Assembly (NCBI GenBank): GCA_963668495.1 | Contig: OY764545.1 | Coordinates: 1,116,001-1,180,000, forward strand | From: Oleispirillum sp963668495 | GTDB lineage: Bacteria > Pseudomonadota > Alphaproteobacteria > Rhodospirillales > Rhodospirillaceae | Direction: 5' to 3' | DNA length: 64,000 nucleotides | Shown here: positions 27,549-36,417 of the stretch, piece by piece | Numbering within the stretch: position 1 is the stretch's first letter | Layout: each line of letters begins with the position of its first letter | Translations under genes and position numbers: made by a program | The notes under the pieces: generated by a model | What the model was told of the DNA's origin: nothing | The model's input: only the letters and a program-made list of their open reading frames with translations | Databases searched by the model: none

Positions 27549-29069
27549 ATGGCTGTTTCCGTTCCTGCCCATTATGATGGATCTCTGACTGTGGTGACTT
27601 TGTCTGAAACGTTTTTTCGTTTTCTTGATGGTATGAAACAGGCGCGCGTGTTGTGCCTTGGCGATGTGATGCTGGATCATTTTGTTTATGGTGATGTGTC
27701 CCGCATTTCGCCGGAAGCTCCGGTTCCTGTTTTTCGTATTCAGAATGAAACCCTGATGCTGGGCGGGGCAGGAAACGTTGCCCGGAACCTCAGTGCCTTG
27801 GGCGCTCGTTCGGTATTTGTCGCGGCGGTTGGCGATGACAATCCCGGTCATAACATTGCTTCGTTATTGGCGGCAGAAGAGGGGGTAGAGTCCCGTTTGC
27901 AGGTTCTTCTGGGGCGTCGCACCACGGAAAAAACCCGTTATGTGGCGGGGGTTCAGCAATTATTGCGAACGGATATTGAGGAAATTCACGATCTTGATCC
28001 GCGGGCGGAGCAACGTGTGCTGGAAGTGGTCGAGGCGGCCTTGGACGAATGTCAGGTTGTGACGCTGTCCGATTATGGCAAAGGACTGCTGACGGATCAT
28101 GTTCTGACCTCAGTCCTTCGCATGGCGGAGGCTCGCGGTATTCCGACGATCGTTGACCCGAAAGGGCGTGATTATAGCAAATACCGTGGTGCATTCATGG
28201 TTACGCCCAATCGTGCAGAATTGGCGGAAGCCACGGGCATGAAAGGGGCAACCGATGAAGCCATCGTTGCGGCGGCACGGAAACTTATGGATTCGTCCGG
28301 CATTCGTAATGTTCTTGTTACGCGTTCACAGGACGGAATGACGTTGGTGACCGAAGCCGGGGATGTCCACCACATTCCGGCCCGCGCACGGGAAGTATTT
28401 GATGTTTCCGGTGCGGGCGATACGGTGGTTGCGACCATGGCTGCGGCTCTGGCGGTGCATAATGAACCATTGGATGCGGCGCGTTTGGCGAACCTTGCGG
28501 GCGGTATTGTTGTTGGCAAAATCGGGACTGCGACAGCAACGGCGGCTGAACTGCGGGCTGCTGCGACGACACTGTCCGGTGATTACGGGTATGGCAAAAT
28601 TATGAAGCTGGAACATGTGGAAGAGGCGATTTCCGGCTGGAAGGCGCAGGGGCTGACTGTTGGGTTTACTAACGGCTGCTTTGATCTGTTGCACCCGGGG
28701 CATATTTCCTTGTTGCGGCAGGCGCGCAGTCATTGTGACAAGTTGATTGTCGGGCTGAATAGTGATGCGTCCGTGTCGCGACTGAAGGGACCATCTCGAC
28801 CGATACAAAAACAAGACGCGCGTGCGCAGGTTCTTGCCGCGTTGCAGGATGTGGATGCGGTTGTGGTGTTTGATGAGGATACGCCTATGCGACTCATCAC
28901 AGCACTTTTGCCGGATGTGTTGGTGAAGGGGGCGGACTACACGGTGGAAACCGTTGTTGGTGCGGATTTGGTTGCCGCGGCAGGTGGTCGTGTGGTTCTG
29001 GCGCAGTTGGAGGCAGGGTTCTCTACAACTCAAACGGTTGCCTCTATTTCGGGCAGTGAAATAAAGTAA
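27549..29069 (+). CDS. hldE: Bifunctional heptose-7-phosphate kinase / heptose-1-phosphate adenylyltransferase
   Basis: 506 residues. The N-terminal ribokinase-type domain (about 30-335) shows GGAGNVARNL and the anion-hole/catalytic motif DVSGAGDTV. The C-terminal nucleotidyltransferase (about 365-500) begins with TNGCFDLLHPGH, whose HxGH binds ATP. It makes ADP-D-glycero-manno-heptose precursors for the LPS inner core. Its pathway partners gmhB and gmhA lie 30 kb away at 58-61 kb. Two in-frame ATGs occur near the start (27549, 27633); I keep the first. Confidence 0.95.
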   Translation: MAVSVPAHYDGSLTVVTLSETFFRFLDGMKQARVLCLGDVMLDHFVYGDVSRISPEAPVPVFRIQNETLMLGGAGNVARNLSALGARSVFVAAVGDDNPGHNIASLLAAEEGVESRLQVLLGRRTTEKTRYVAGVQQLLRTDIEEIHDLDPRAEQRVLEVVEAALDECQVVTLSDYGKGLLTDHVLTSVLRMAEARGIPTIVDPKGRDYSKYRGAFMVTPNRAELAEATGMKGATDEAIVAAARKLMDSSGIRNVLVTRSQDGMTLVTEAGDVHHIPARAREVFDVSGAGDTVVATMAAALAVHNEPLDAARLANLAGGIVVGKIGTATATAAELRAAATTLSGDYGYGKIMKLEHVEEAISGWKAQGLTVGFTNGCFDLLHPGHISLLRQARSHCDKLIVGLNSDASVSRLKGPSRPIQKQDARAQVLAALQDVDAVVVFDEDTPMRLITALLPDVLVKGADYTVETVVGADLVAAAGGRVVLAQLEAGFSTTQTVASISGSEIK

Positions 29070-29412
29070 AAACCGTGGCGAGCAACTCAGGGTTTATTTC
29101 CGTGCGCAGTATATATCTGCACACATGAGAATGCTTCATCCTTTTTGGGTTTTGATTGAAATATGGAAATACGTTTTTAAATTAAGGCGTTGCAAAGCCA
29201 CAGTAACCTTTTTAAAGTATCGCAGTGTGAAGAAGCTGTTACGTAATGTATGAATTTGATTCATTAGATGCTGGCGCCGTTTGATGGGTCTTTACCTGCG
29301 GTCAAGAAAAGCACACTAAAACTCTTGGTTTAGCAGGCATCACGATAGCACACTGGGGGGCTGGCCCGTGCAACTCGGGCGCGTCATCCTTCCTCCAGTT
29401 GGGAGGTACAAC
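29070..29412. other. Intergenic region between hldE and Cache MCP
   Basis: About 340 bases. An AT-rich middle (29140-29260) and a good Shine-Dalgarno (GGGAGG, 29401-29406) are visible. There is no convincing gene or terminator; the MCP promoter should lie here but I cannot place it. Confidence 0.45.
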
Positions 29413-31125
29413 ATGCTGGAATCCTTAAAAATATCAACGCGAATGCTGTTGATGGTTTTACTTGCTGTTATTGGTATGGCCATTGTGGGGGCAATTGGTC
29501 TGAAAAATCTGCACTCCAATCTGTTGGATGACCGATACCAAAAAACGCAAGAGCTCGTCGAAGCAGCAAAAAGTATTGCTGTGTATTATCACAAACAAGC
29601 CGAAGACGGACATATGACCATGGACGAGGCCAAGGCCAAGGCACTCCATGGGATTGAGCAACTGCGTTATGCGGGCGATAACTATTTCTGGGCTAACGAT
29701 TTCAATGGTGTTTTGTTGATGCACCCGCACCGGGCAAAACAAATCGGCACCAGTATGGTTGGCATCAAGAAGAAAGACGGAACGGTTTACACGGATGTAA
29801 CTGGCGTGCCGTTGTACCAGAAATTTGCTGACGTAGCCCGCGCCGGCGGTGGCTTTGTGGAATATATGGGACGTGCTCCGGGTAGCACAGCATATGATGC
29901 CCCTAAAATTGCCTACATGGGGCAATTCAAACCTTGGGGATTGGCAATCGGTACCGGGATTTATGTGACCGATGTGGAAGAGGTCTTTAGCCAGAACCTG
30001 CAGACTGTCGCGTTGTGGGTCGGTGGGACTTTGGTCATCGTATTGTTCGCAGCGTTCCGCGTGCGTCAAAGCATCGCCGGACCCTTGCAAAGGCTCACGG
30101 ATGGTATGGAACGCTTGGCAAGTGGCGATACCAATATCTCTGTGGAGCGTACCGACAGTCAAACTGAACTTGGCGCCCTGAACAATGCACTTGTGACCTT
30201 CCGCGATAATGCAGTGGAAATGGAACGTTTGCGTGAAGAGCAAGCCAATGCGGATGAAGCCATTCGTGAACAAAAACGTATTGCTTTGAAAGCAATGGCG
30301 GATCGGATCGAAGATGAAGCTCACCGGGCTGTTGCAGTCGTTTCTGCCAGTGCCGGGGACATGGAGCAAGCCTCCGTCGATCTGGATCACTCGGCTGACC
30401 GGATGACGCAGGAAGCCGCCGGGGCAGCAGCAGCAGCAGAAGAAGCCCTTGCCAATGCTCAGACCGTTGCGTCTGCGGCGGAAGAGCTGTCCAACTCGAT
30501 CGATGAGATCGGGCGGCAGGTTCAACAATCCGCTGAAGTCGCTCAGGCCGCCATTGATATGGCTGGCAAAACCCGTGAAGTGGTGCAGGGGCTGGCAGAC
30601 AGTGCGGAACAAATCGGTACGGTTGTTGAATTGATCAACGGTATCGCGGCACAAACCAATCTGTTGGCACTGAATGCGACGATTGAGGCCGCCCGTGCCG
30701 GCGATGCAGGGAAAGGGTTTGCTGTGGTGGCAAACGAAGTGAAAAACCTTGCAACGCAAACCTCACGGTCGACAGAGGAAATCGCAACGCAGGTCAAGGC
30801 TATTCAGGATGTTTCCAAGGAAGCCGGGGTTGCCATTGAAAAGGTTGCTGAAACCATCAACAGTATGGGTGGAATTTCGGCAGGGATTGCGTCTGCGATC
30901 GAAGAGCAAACTGCAGCAACGCAGGAAATTGCCCGTAACGTTCAGCAAACGGCTGATACTGCGCGGGATATGTCTGTCCGTATGTCTCACGTTTCTGATG
31001 AAGCCAACAATACAACCCGTTTGGCTGAATCTGTTCGGACGACTGCTTCCGGCCTGACCGGGAATTTGGAAGAAATGGAAGTAACCTTGGTTGAGGTGGT
31101 TCGTTCCTCTACCGAGTACGTTTAA
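29413..31125 (+). CDS. Methyl-accepting chemotaxis protein with single Cache domain
   Basis: 570 residues from the ATG at 29413 with GGGAGG seven bases upstream; an in-frame ATG or other start at 29368 would add an unlikely leader. Order: TM1 (about 10-30), an sCache_2-type periplasmic domain (about 35-190; YFWANDFNGVLLMHP and GQFKPWGLAIGTGIYV are diagnostic), TM2 (about 196-215), HAMP, and the signalling coiled coil with tip NATIEAARAGDAGKGFAVVA. sCache_2 receptors often sense small carboxylates, but the ligand is unknown. A terminator follows at 31182. Confidence 0.94.
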   Translation: MLESLKISTRMLLMVLLAVIGMAIVGAIGLKNLHSNLLDDRYQKTQELVEAAKSIAVYYHKQAEDGHMTMDEAKAKALHGIEQLRYAGDNYFWANDFNGVLLMHPHRAKQIGTSMVGIKKKDGTVYTDVTGVPLYQKFADVARAGGGFVEYMGRAPGSTAYDAPKIAYMGQFKPWGLAIGTGIYVTDVEEVFSQNLQTVALWVGGTLVIVLFAAFRVRQSIAGPLQRLTDGMERLASGDTNISVERTDSQTELGALNNALVTFRDNAVEMERLREEQANADEAIREQKRIALKAMADRIEDEAHRAVAVVSASAGDMEQASVDLDHSADRMTQEAAGAAAAAEEALANAQTVASAAEELSNSIDEIGRQVQQSAEVAQAAIDMAGKTREVVQGLADSAEQIGTVVELINGIAAQTNLLALNATIEAARAGDAGKGFAVVANEVKNLATQTSRSTEEIATQVKAIQDVSKEAGVAIEKVAETINSMGGISAGIASAIEEQTAATQEIARNVQQTADTARDMSVRMSHVSDEANNTTRLAESVRTTASGLTGNLEEMEVTLVEVVRSSTEYV

Positions 31126-31181
31126 GCTTTCATCTTTCCCAGATAAAAACCGACGGCCAGTCAACGGTCTAGACTACTGCC

Positions 31182-31210
31182 AAAGTCCCCGCATTATGCG
31201 GGGACTTTTC
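31182..31210 (+). terminator. Rho-independent terminator after Cache MCP
   Basis: An 11-bp perfect stem AAAGTCCCCGC/GCGGGGACTTT, loop ATTAT, ending TTTTC. It resembles the terminator at 23026 in stem core and loop size. Confidence 0.88.
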
Positions 31211-31292
31211 GTTTGGCGGAGTCTGTTGAAGACCCATCGCCTCATCACACAGAGCTTAAGCGCATCAGTACTCTCATGCTTGTGATGTACGG

Positions 31293-32147
31293 TTAGAATC
31301 CAAGTTGTTGACGGATGTCATCGGCGCTGATGCCTTCGGCGCGTAAATCGCACAGGGATTTTGCCCCGTCCCGCTTGGCAAGACGTTGTCCGGTTTTATC
31401 GGAAATCAGGGGGTGGTGTCGCCAGTCCAGCGTGGGCAAGGCCAACAGGTGTTGCAATAGGCGATGGATGTGGCTGGCTGGGAACAGGTCTTGCCCGCGG
31501 GTGACACAGGTGATGCCTTGAGCCGCATCGTCAATGGTAACGGACAGATGGTAACAGGTCGGTGTATCCCGTCGCGCCAGAATGATGTCGCCAAAGATTT
31601 CGGGAGTTGCGGTCTGAAGTCCTTGATCACGATCGAACCACGTCAGTCGCGGGGCGCGGCTGCTGGCTTTTTGCATGTTTAACCGCCAGCTATGCGGAGC
31701 CCCCGTGGCGATCCGGTCTGCGGCCTGATCCGTGGGGATGCAACGACAGGTGCCGGGATACAGTGGACCATCCGGTCCATCGTGTAGCAAATGTGGGGCA
31801 GAGGCACTGGTTGCCAGTTCCCGCTTGATATCGGCACGGGAACAAAAACACGGGTACAGCAGCCCCTGACGATGCAGATCATCCAAGGCCTTGGCGTAGA
31901 CATTCATGCGATTGGACTGTCGCCAGATCGGCTGTTGCCAGTGGAGACCAAGCCACGCCAGATCTTCCAGAATGCCGTTGACGAACGGTTCTCGGCAGCG
32001 TCCGGTGTCAATGTCCTCGATCCGCAGGATGAATGTGCCATCCTGTCCGGCCTCGCGGTGTGCGAACAATGCCGAATAAGCATGCCCAAGGTGCAAATGT
32101 CCTGTTGGGCTGGGGGCAAAGCGGGTGATGTCCGGTGCGTGTGTCAT
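31293..32147 (-). CDS. gluQ: Glutamyl-Q tRNA(Asp) synthetase
   Basis: 284 residues, a truncated GluRS paralogue without the anticodon-binding domain. It attaches glutamate to the queuosine base in the anticodon loop of tRNA-Asp. The class I motif is FAPSPTGHLHLGH and the KMSKS-like loop is LAKRDGAKSL. Cys pairs CFC (near residue 100) and CRC (after YPGT) fit the GluQ zinc site. The window also holds two tRNA-Asp(GTC) genes, its substrate. It is divergent from the HNH gene. Confidence 0.94.
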   Translation of the reverse strand: MTHAPDITRFAPSPTGHLHLGHAYSALFAHREAGQDGTFILRIEDIDTGRCREPFVNGILEDLAWLGLHWQQPIWRQSNRMNVYAKALDDLHRQGLLYPCFCSRADIKRELATSASAPHLLHDGPDGPLYPGTCRCIPTDQAADRIATGAPHSWRLNMQKASSRAPRLTWFDRDQGLQTATPEIFGDIILARRDTPTCYHLSVTIDDAAQGITCVTRGQDLFPASHIHRLLQHLLALPTLDWRHHPLISDKTGQRLAKRDGAKSLCDLRAEGISADDIRQQLGF

Positions 32148-32337
32148 AAACAGTGCTTACCGCATTTTTCCGTCAGGGGGCAAATGTTCTTGGCAGGACA
32201 TGGTCATAAAGCTGTGATGCAATATGCTGGGGCTTGTGATATATATACCACCATATGTCGTGCCCGACAGTGTGGGTCAGACAGTTTGCGTAGCGTACAA
32301 GTACGGGCGCGGCTTTCTCCAACAGGAGGAGGCTCAG

Positions 32338-32928
32338 GTGGGTATGAACACGTGTGCAGCGGGGGGATTAGCCCCGGCCTTGGTGTTGAATGCGGACTTT
32401 CGTCCGCTCAGTTATTTTCCGTTGTCTGTGTGGTCATGGCAGGATGTTATCAAAGCCGTGGTGGCTGACCGTGTGCAGGTGTTGTCCGAGTACGAAGTAC
32501 AGGTGCATTCGCCAAGTACATCATTGCGTTTGCCCAGTGTCGTTGCGCTGCGGGAGTATGCTCCGCGCTCGCAACGTGCGGCTTTTACCCGTTTCAACGT
32601 GTTTTTGCGGGATCGGTTCTGTTGCCAATATTGCGGTCAACGCTTCCCATCGCAGGACCTGACCTTTGATCATGTTGTCCCACGGTCTCGTGGTGGCAAT
32701 ACCAGTTGGGAAAATGTGGTCACAGCATGTCAGGCCTGTAACCTTGCCAAGGCCGACCATATGCCGACCCGACCCGGCTGCCGCCCTGTTCGACCACCGT
32801 TCCGGCCCAGTGCATTCCAGTTGCAGGAGATCGGGCGATCATTCCCACCGCAACGACTGCATCAAAGCTGGCGAGATTTTCTGTACTGGGACACGGAACT
32901 GGAAGAGACAGTTACCGCCGAGGTTTGA
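32338..32928 (+). CDS. HNH endonuclease family protein
   Basis: 196 residues if started at the GTG at 32338, six bases after GGAGGAGG; an ATG two codons later (32344) is the alternative. Residues about 90-150 form an HNH domain: paired CQYC and CQAC zinc-binding Cys, DHVVPRSRGG as the His motif, and SWENVVTAC with the Asn. Upstream is a conserved LNADFRPLSYFPLS segment common to this stand-alone alphaproteobacterial family (COG1403-like). The biological role is not known. Its 3' end overlaps the converging dsbB by 17 bases. Confidence 0.85.
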   Translation: MGMNTCAAGGLAPALVLNADFRPLSYFPLSVWSWQDVIKAVVADRVQVLSEYEVQVHSPSTSLRLPSVVALREYAPRSQRAAFTRFNVFLRDRFCCQYCGQRFPSQDLTFDHVVPRSRGGNTSWENVVTACQACNLAKADHMPTRPGCRPVRPPFRPSAFQLQEIGRSFPPQRLHQSWRDFLYWDTELEETVTAEV

Positions 32929-33430
32929 AATACTTTTCCCGCCACAATTTGTGCTCCAATGCCAAGGCAAGGCAGAACAGGCTCAAGAAGCCGGAAAACA
33001 AAGCATTCATAGACGGCAGAGATAAACCGAACAGGGTGAAAGGCACGTCATCACATCGGACCACTGGTTTGGTGGTCACGGAGGTCCTTAAGTCAGCCAA
33101 GGTAATCGCATCCAAGGATTCCCCGGTGCAGCCCGGAGTACCGCTCCACCAGCTTTGCTCGATCCCCACATGATAGGTTGCGATGCCGGCACCGATGGCA
33201 AAAATGAATGCGCAAATACCCACGATGACTCTGTGACGGGGAGGGGGTAACGGTGCGGCAAATCCAAACAGAGCAAACCCGGCAGCAACAACGAACGGAA
33301 CCCGTTGGTAGGTACACAAGATACAGGCATCCACATCAAAAAAATGTTCCAGTATCAAGGCGAAGGCCAAAGAGCCGAGGCAGATCAGGGTGATAAGCAG
33401 GCAAATCGAGGCACTAACGGATCGTTTCAT
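32912..33430 (-). CDS. dsbB: Disulfide bond formation protein B
   Basis: 172 residues with four transmembrane segments. It reoxidises periplasmic DsbA and passes electrons to quinone. The first redox pair is C36-C39 in DACILCTYQR and the second pair C101 and C126 lies in the second periplasmic loop. The QR after the first pair matches the quinone-site Arg of the family. No dsbA is in the window. It is the last gene of a five-gene minus-strand run starting at pepA. Confidence 0.92.
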   Translation of the reverse strand: MKRSVSASICLLITLICLGSLAFALILEHFFDVDACILCTYQRVPFVVAAGFALFGFAAPLPPPRHRVIVGICAFIFAIGAGIATYHVGIEQSWWSGTPGCTGESLDAITLADLRTSVTTKPVVRCDDVPFTLFGLSLPSMNALFSGFLSLFCLALALEHKLWREKYFKPRR

Positions 33431-33446
33431 AGGCTACCCCCACGGG

Positions 33447-34031
33447 TCAGGTCGATAGGAATTTCAGGGCGACAAAACCACCAAGCAAGAGAACAAAAAA
33501 AGCGGTTGCAAGCTTGCCGAGGTGATCTTCGATAAACTTGCGAATGGGTGCGCCAAATTTCCACAGCAACGCGGCAATCAGGAAGAAACGCAACCCTCGC
33601 GCCAGAACGGACGCCACCATGAAAATCGCCAGATTAAGCCCGGTCATGCCGCTGGCGATGGTGATGACTTTATACGGGAACGGGGTGACCCCTGCTCCGA
33701 AGACTATCCATGCACCCCATTCGTTGTACTGCGCTTGGAAAACGGTAAATTTATCCATGTAGCCGTAAAACGACAGGATCGGGGCAGCCAACTGATCAAA
33801 CAGGAACATACCGATCGCATACCCGGCAATGCCGCCAAGGACACTGGCAATGGTACAGACGGCGGCAATTTTCCATGCCTTTTCCCGTGCCGCCAGAATC
33901 ATCGGTATCAGCAAAATATCCGGCGGCAGCGGAAAGATGGAGCTTTCGATGAACGAAATAAAAGCAAGCGTTGCCAATGCGCGCGGTGTGTTGGCTTGCG
34001 CCATGGTCCAATCGTAAAGCTTGCGAAGCAC
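33447..34031 (-). CDS. YqaA family VTT (DedA-like) membrane protein
   Basis: 194 residues with about five hydrophobic segments. The N-terminal ISFIESSIFPLPPDILLIPM and GAGVTPFPYKVITIASG are hallmarks of the YqaA branch of the SNARE-associated/VTT family. Members are thought to move or flip lipids or ions, but YqaA itself is uncharacterised. It lies 16 bases upstream of dsbB and 80 bases after the TSUP gene. Confidence 0.88.
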   Translation of the reverse strand: MLRKLYDWTMAQANTPRALATLAFISFIESSIFPLPPDILLIPMILAAREKAWKIAAVCTIASVLGGIAGYAIGMFLFDQLAAPILSFYGYMDKFTVFQAQYNEWGAWIVFGAGVTPFPYKVITIASGMTGLNLAIFMVASVLARGLRFFLIAALLWKFGAPIRKFIEDHLGKLATAFFVLLLGGFVALKFLST

Positions 34032-34110
34032 GTGACTACCCGTTCAAAGATGTTGATGAGGTTTCAAGGTGTAACAGGGCAAAAGGGATCATGCAATGCC
34101 ATGAAGATTG

Positions 34111-34890
34111 TCATGACATCAGGCTGAACCACAACATACGACCCCCGATAATGATCAGCATGACGGCAATCAACTTCATGAACAGGGCTTGGGGGACGCG
34201 ATTGCGCAACAGACCACCGATGTACATGCTGGCAAAGACGGCAGCAACCCCGGCAACCGAGATCAGCAAAACATTGGGCGGGGCAAAGCCTTTGACGATC
34301 ATGCCAATCAACAAGGGGATCGAACCGATCATGAATGCCATACCCATGACCTGAACAAAGCGGGTCTTCTCTAACTGAAGGGACATCAGGTAAGGAATCA
34401 CGGGAGGGCCGAAAAAGCTGGTCATGCCGCCGATAATACCACCAAACATGCCGATGGCAGGGCGGGCAATCCGATCCATGCCCGAGGGAATGACAGGTTG
34501 TTTGCCGCTGAGTGTGAGCAAGGCAAAGGCGACAACGATGCCGCCGACGATTGCCTTGGCGTAATCCACGGGGATGCCGGTAATGATCATGGTGCCGATG
34601 GCACTGCCGCAAGCCAAAGGAATCAGAAGCCAGCGAAAGGCATAGGCCGTTGTCAGAACGTGGCCCCCGGTGCGGGCTTGCACAAGGTTAGAGACAATCA
34701 TCGGCAGGGCCAAAATCGCCACCGATGTTCGCGGGTCAATAACCGTGGACATGATGGGAATGGCAATTAAGGGCAAGCCAAGACCGATGAAGCCTTTGAC
34801 AAATCCGCCAAGGCCAATGGCAAACAAAACCAAGGCAATGTGCAGGGTGCTGAGGTCCGCAGGATTGCTGGCGAGTGTTTCAACAGACAT
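34111..34890 (-). CDS. TSUP (TauE/SafE) family permease
   Basis: 259 residues with about eight hydrophobic segments. Family features: GLGGFVKGFIGLGLPLIAIP near the N-terminus and GMFGGIIGGMTSFFGPP in the second repeat. The substrate is unknown. It starts three bases after the stop of the second M17 peptidase gene, so it is co-transcribed with the peptidases. It is only distantly similar to the TSUP gene at 17284-18117. Confidence 0.88.
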   Translation of the reverse strand: MSVETLASNPADLSTLHIALVLFAIGLGGFVKGFIGLGLPLIAIPIMSTVIDPRTSVAILALPMIVSNLVQARTGGHVLTTAYAFRWLLIPLACGSAIGTMIITGIPVDYAKAIVGGIVVAFALLTLSGKQPVIPSGMDRIARPAIGMFGGIIGGMTSFFGPPVIPYLMSLQLEKTRFVQVMGMAFMIGSIPLLIGMIVKGFAPPNVLLISVAGVAAVFASMYIGGLLRNRVPQALFMKLIAVMLIIIGGRMLWFSLMS

Positions 34891-34893
34891 AGA

Positions 34894-36411
34894 TTATGCA
34901 TCCTTGGCGCAGATGAGGGCGTCCAGCAATCGCACACCAAAACCGACCGGGCCTTTGCGGGTCAGGGGGGTGTCGGCGTCAGCCTCCGCCGTCCCGGCAA
35001 TGTCCAGATGTGCCCATGGTGTTTCTGATGCAAAATGAGATAGGAACCCGGCAGCATGCATGGCATCGGGAACCGTGCCCCATGCGCAGTTTTTCAAATC
35101 GGCAACTTCGGATTTCAGGGCGTCATCGTCCGGGCTTGGCAAAGGCAAGCGCCACAGGGGTTCGCCGGAGACATCGGCGGCCTGTTGCAAACGCATAGCC
35201 GTCGTGTCCTGAGGCGTGAACAGCCCGGCATGGTGGCGGCCCAAGGCACGGACAACGGCTCCGGTCAGGGTGGCAACGTCCACCATCAGTGATGGGTCAT
35301 ATGTAGCACGAGCATAGGCCAGAGCATCCGCCAGCACCAATCGGCCTTCCGCATCCGTATCGACGATTTCGACGCTGGTGCCGTTGCAGGCGCGCACAAT
35401 ATCGCCGGGGCGAGTGGCAGAGCCACTGACGGCATTTTCAGCCACCGCCAGCAACCCGATCACCCGTTGCGGCGCACGGCGCATGGCAATGGCTTTCATT
35501 GCCCCTAAAACGGTGGCAGCACCGCCCATGTCGCCTTTCATGTCTTCCATGCCATCGGCAGGTTTGATGGAAATGCCGCCGGTGTCAAAGGTAATGCCCT
35601 TACCAACAAAAACCACAGGCGCGTCAGGGTCTTGATCTGCCTGACCGGGCCAGTCGATGATGATTAGGCGCGGGGGGCAGGCAGAGCCTTTGCCCACGGC
35701 ATGCAGTAAATTGAGTTTCTGACGTTTCAGTTCCGTCGCGTTTAAGGCCGTGACTGTGGCGCCAAGCGCACGCATTGCTTCTGCTTCGGTTTGCAGGGCC
35801 ACAGGGGTGAGGTCGTTCGCCGGACGTTGCATCAGATCACGGGCTAGTAAGGTTCCTTCCGTGCGCGGCAGGTACAGAGTATCCCAGAACTCTTGAGCCA
35901 GCTCCGCGTTGGAGGTCATAACCACCAAATGTTTTGGGGTATGCTCGCCATCAGCATAGTCACAGCGGTCAGTTGCACTCGATTGCGCATGGTAATGGGG
36001 AGTGGCCCGCAGCACCCAGCCCATGGCAAAGGCGGCGGCGGTCGCGGGGAAAAAATCCGCATCGACGAATACCCAATCCAGCCCCGGTTGACAGGTTGCG
36101 GTTGCGACTTGTCGTCCGATGGTTTCCGCCACATTTCGGGTCAAGGCATGGGGATGCCCCAACCCCACTGCGCCAAACCAGCCGCAGTTCATGGGGTTGG
36201 GTAATCGAGACACCGCACATTTGCCTGCGGTGCCTCCTTTGATACGCAAAGGTGCCAGCAAGTTCTTCAGTTTGGGAAAGCGATGGCGCGCAGCGGCAAC
36301 CGGTCCGGTTTTGGCGCGCACACCAATGACCCATGCACCGTCATCCTGAGCAAACAGGCCCAAGGCTTCGGCAGAGGTTTCGCGATCAACGAAGTGGACT
36401 TGCGGTTTCAT
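34894..36411 (-). CDS. M17 leucyl aminopeptidase family protein (second copy)
   Basis: 505 residues. The C-terminal catalytic domain is complete: VGKGITFDTGGISIKP (metal Lys/Asp), MEDMKGDMGGAA, and VDTDAEGRLVLADAL carrying the metal Asp/Glu and active-site Arg. The N-terminal third is divergent from pepA, as usual for M17 enzymes. It differs from classical PepA in VDTDAEGRL rather than NTDAEGRL. It follows pepA by six bases and precedes the TSUP gene by three, so it is operonic. It is likely a broad aminopeptidase of different preference. Confidence 0.92.
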   Translation of the reverse strand: MKPQVHFVDRETSAEALGLFAQDDGAWVIGVRAKTGPVAAARHRFPKLKNLLAPLRIKGGTAGKCAVSRLPNPMNCGWFGAVGLGHPHALTRNVAETIGRQVATATCQPGLDWVFVDADFFPATAAAFAMGWVLRATPHYHAQSSATDRCDYADGEHTPKHLVVMTSNAELAQEFWDTLYLPRTEGTLLARDLMQRPANDLTPVALQTEAEAMRALGATVTALNATELKRQKLNLLHAVGKGSACPPRLIIIDWPGQADQDPDAPVVFVGKGITFDTGGISIKPADGMEDMKGDMGGAATVLGAMKAIAMRRAPQRVIGLLAVAENAVSGSATRPGDIVRACNGTSVEIVDTDAEGRLVLADALAYARATYDPSLMVDVATLTGAVVRALGRHHAGLFTPQDTTAMRLQQAADVSGEPLWRLPLPSPDDDALKSEVADLKNCAWGTVPDAMHAAGFLSHFASETPWAHLDIAGTAEADADTPLTRKGPVGFGVRLLDALICAKDA

Positions 36412-36417
36412 GGCAGT